A stretch of 34,681 nucleotides of DNA from an uncultured Prevotella sp. (GTDB taxonomy: Bacteria > Bacteroidota > Bacteroidia > Bacteroidales > Bacteroidaceae): positions 1 through 34,681 of the forward strand of contig UQHJ01000024.1 of NCBI GenBank assembly GCA_900540885.1, written 5' to 3'. Shown piece by piece: positions 34,355 to 34,681 of this stretch. The notes under the pieces are model-generated. The model ran no database searches, had not been told where the DNA came from, and worked only from the letters and a program-made list of their open reading frames with translations. The position numbers and the translations under genes were made by a program. How positions within the stretch are numbered: the first letter of the stretch is position 1; the number at the start of each line of letters is the position of its first letter.

Positions 34355-34681
34355 ATTTGTAGGTCAATGTTTTTGAGTCAATTCTTTAGGCTGCAAAGTT
34401 ACACTTTTTGCGCTAAACGCGTGCTTTTTCGTTTATCTTTTATGCAGCAATGGGTTTAGTGGTGAGGTGTGAGGCTTCAGAACGCCCTAAATAGGCATTG
34501 GGGTTACGTATATTTTACCTTTGTATATTTTATGTTCCATGTTTCATTTTTATGTTTAAACTTCTTGATTATCAATACTTTTGAAGACTGAAATATAAGA
34601 CTTCTATGTTTCACTTTTAGTTTCAATGTTTTCTCTAAAAAAGGAAATAGGAATAGCCAAAGCAATATGCAAACCTCTAGT
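34355..34681. other. Gene-free right end
   Basis: No gene is visible in this 327-bp stretch. It holds the DUF1599 promoter on the minus strand and a plus-strand TACCTTTG (34516-34523), which may be the -7 box of a gene beginning outside the window. Its nearest upstream TTG lies at a short 15-nt spacing. Confidence 0.6.
34394..34401 (-). promoter_or_regulatory. -7 box of the DUF1599-tpiA unit
   Basis: On the minus strand this reads TAACTTTG, an exact TAnnTTTG match, with a predicted leader of about 35 nt before the ATG at 34354. No good -33 TTTG was found. Confidence 0.6.

Overview
The window looks like chromosome from a Bacteroidales bacterium, probably Prevotellaceae-like. The evidence is the type IX secretion genes (sprA, porU, porV), a TonB-dependent receptor with a DUF4249 lipoprotein, Bacteroidetes-type lipoproteins, a ribosomal protein S16 with a long Ala/Lys/Glu tail, and at least seven promoters with the Bacteroidetes -7 box TAnnTTTG. 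The genus is inferred and was not tested. No tRNA, rRNA, insertion sequence or CRISPR array is visible.

Layout: (1) 1-1190 holds a very regular 98-bp palindromic array and then rpsP. (2) 1212-4766 is a two-gene unit, a secreted S9 dipeptidyl-peptidase (DPP5-like) followed 12 bp later by an MFS transporter that resembles the lysosomal dipeptide carrier MFSD1. (3) 4882-8463 is pyrG-yidC, divergent from rsmG and a metallo-beta-lactamase-fold hydrolase (8549-9825) across an 85-bp double promoter. (4) 9973-14573 is an AT-rich four-gene envelope operon: a lipoprotein with two betagamma-crystallin-like motifs, a small lipoprotein, a TonB-dependent receptor and a DUF4249 lipoprotein. (5) 14879-15721 is a secreted GH25 muramidase whose promoter lies almost on its start codon. 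(6) 15805-29548 is the type IX secretion block: sprA (translocon), a FAH-fold protein that has lost its metal ligands, porU (sortase), porV (shuttle) and ispF. (7) 29806-34354 is a housekeeping run: DUF1599 protein, a membrane protein read in frame into triosephosphate isomerase, a SPOR protein, folE and ruvA.

Working together: SprA is the outer-membrane translocon, PorV escorts cargo and PorU cuts and attaches it at the surface, so three parts of one secretion machine are encoded here. The DPP5-like peptidase and its partner transporter would form a peptide-scavenging pair: cut to dipeptides outside the inner membrane, then import them. The four-gene TonB operon is probably an uptake or surface-binding system of unknown substrate.

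Best candidates for something undescribed: the DPP5/MFSD1-like pair, the betagamma-crystallin/TonB operon, the membrane-thioredoxin-TIM fusion, the metal-less FAH protein beside the secretion genes, and the 22-bp-period palindromic array at 91-188.
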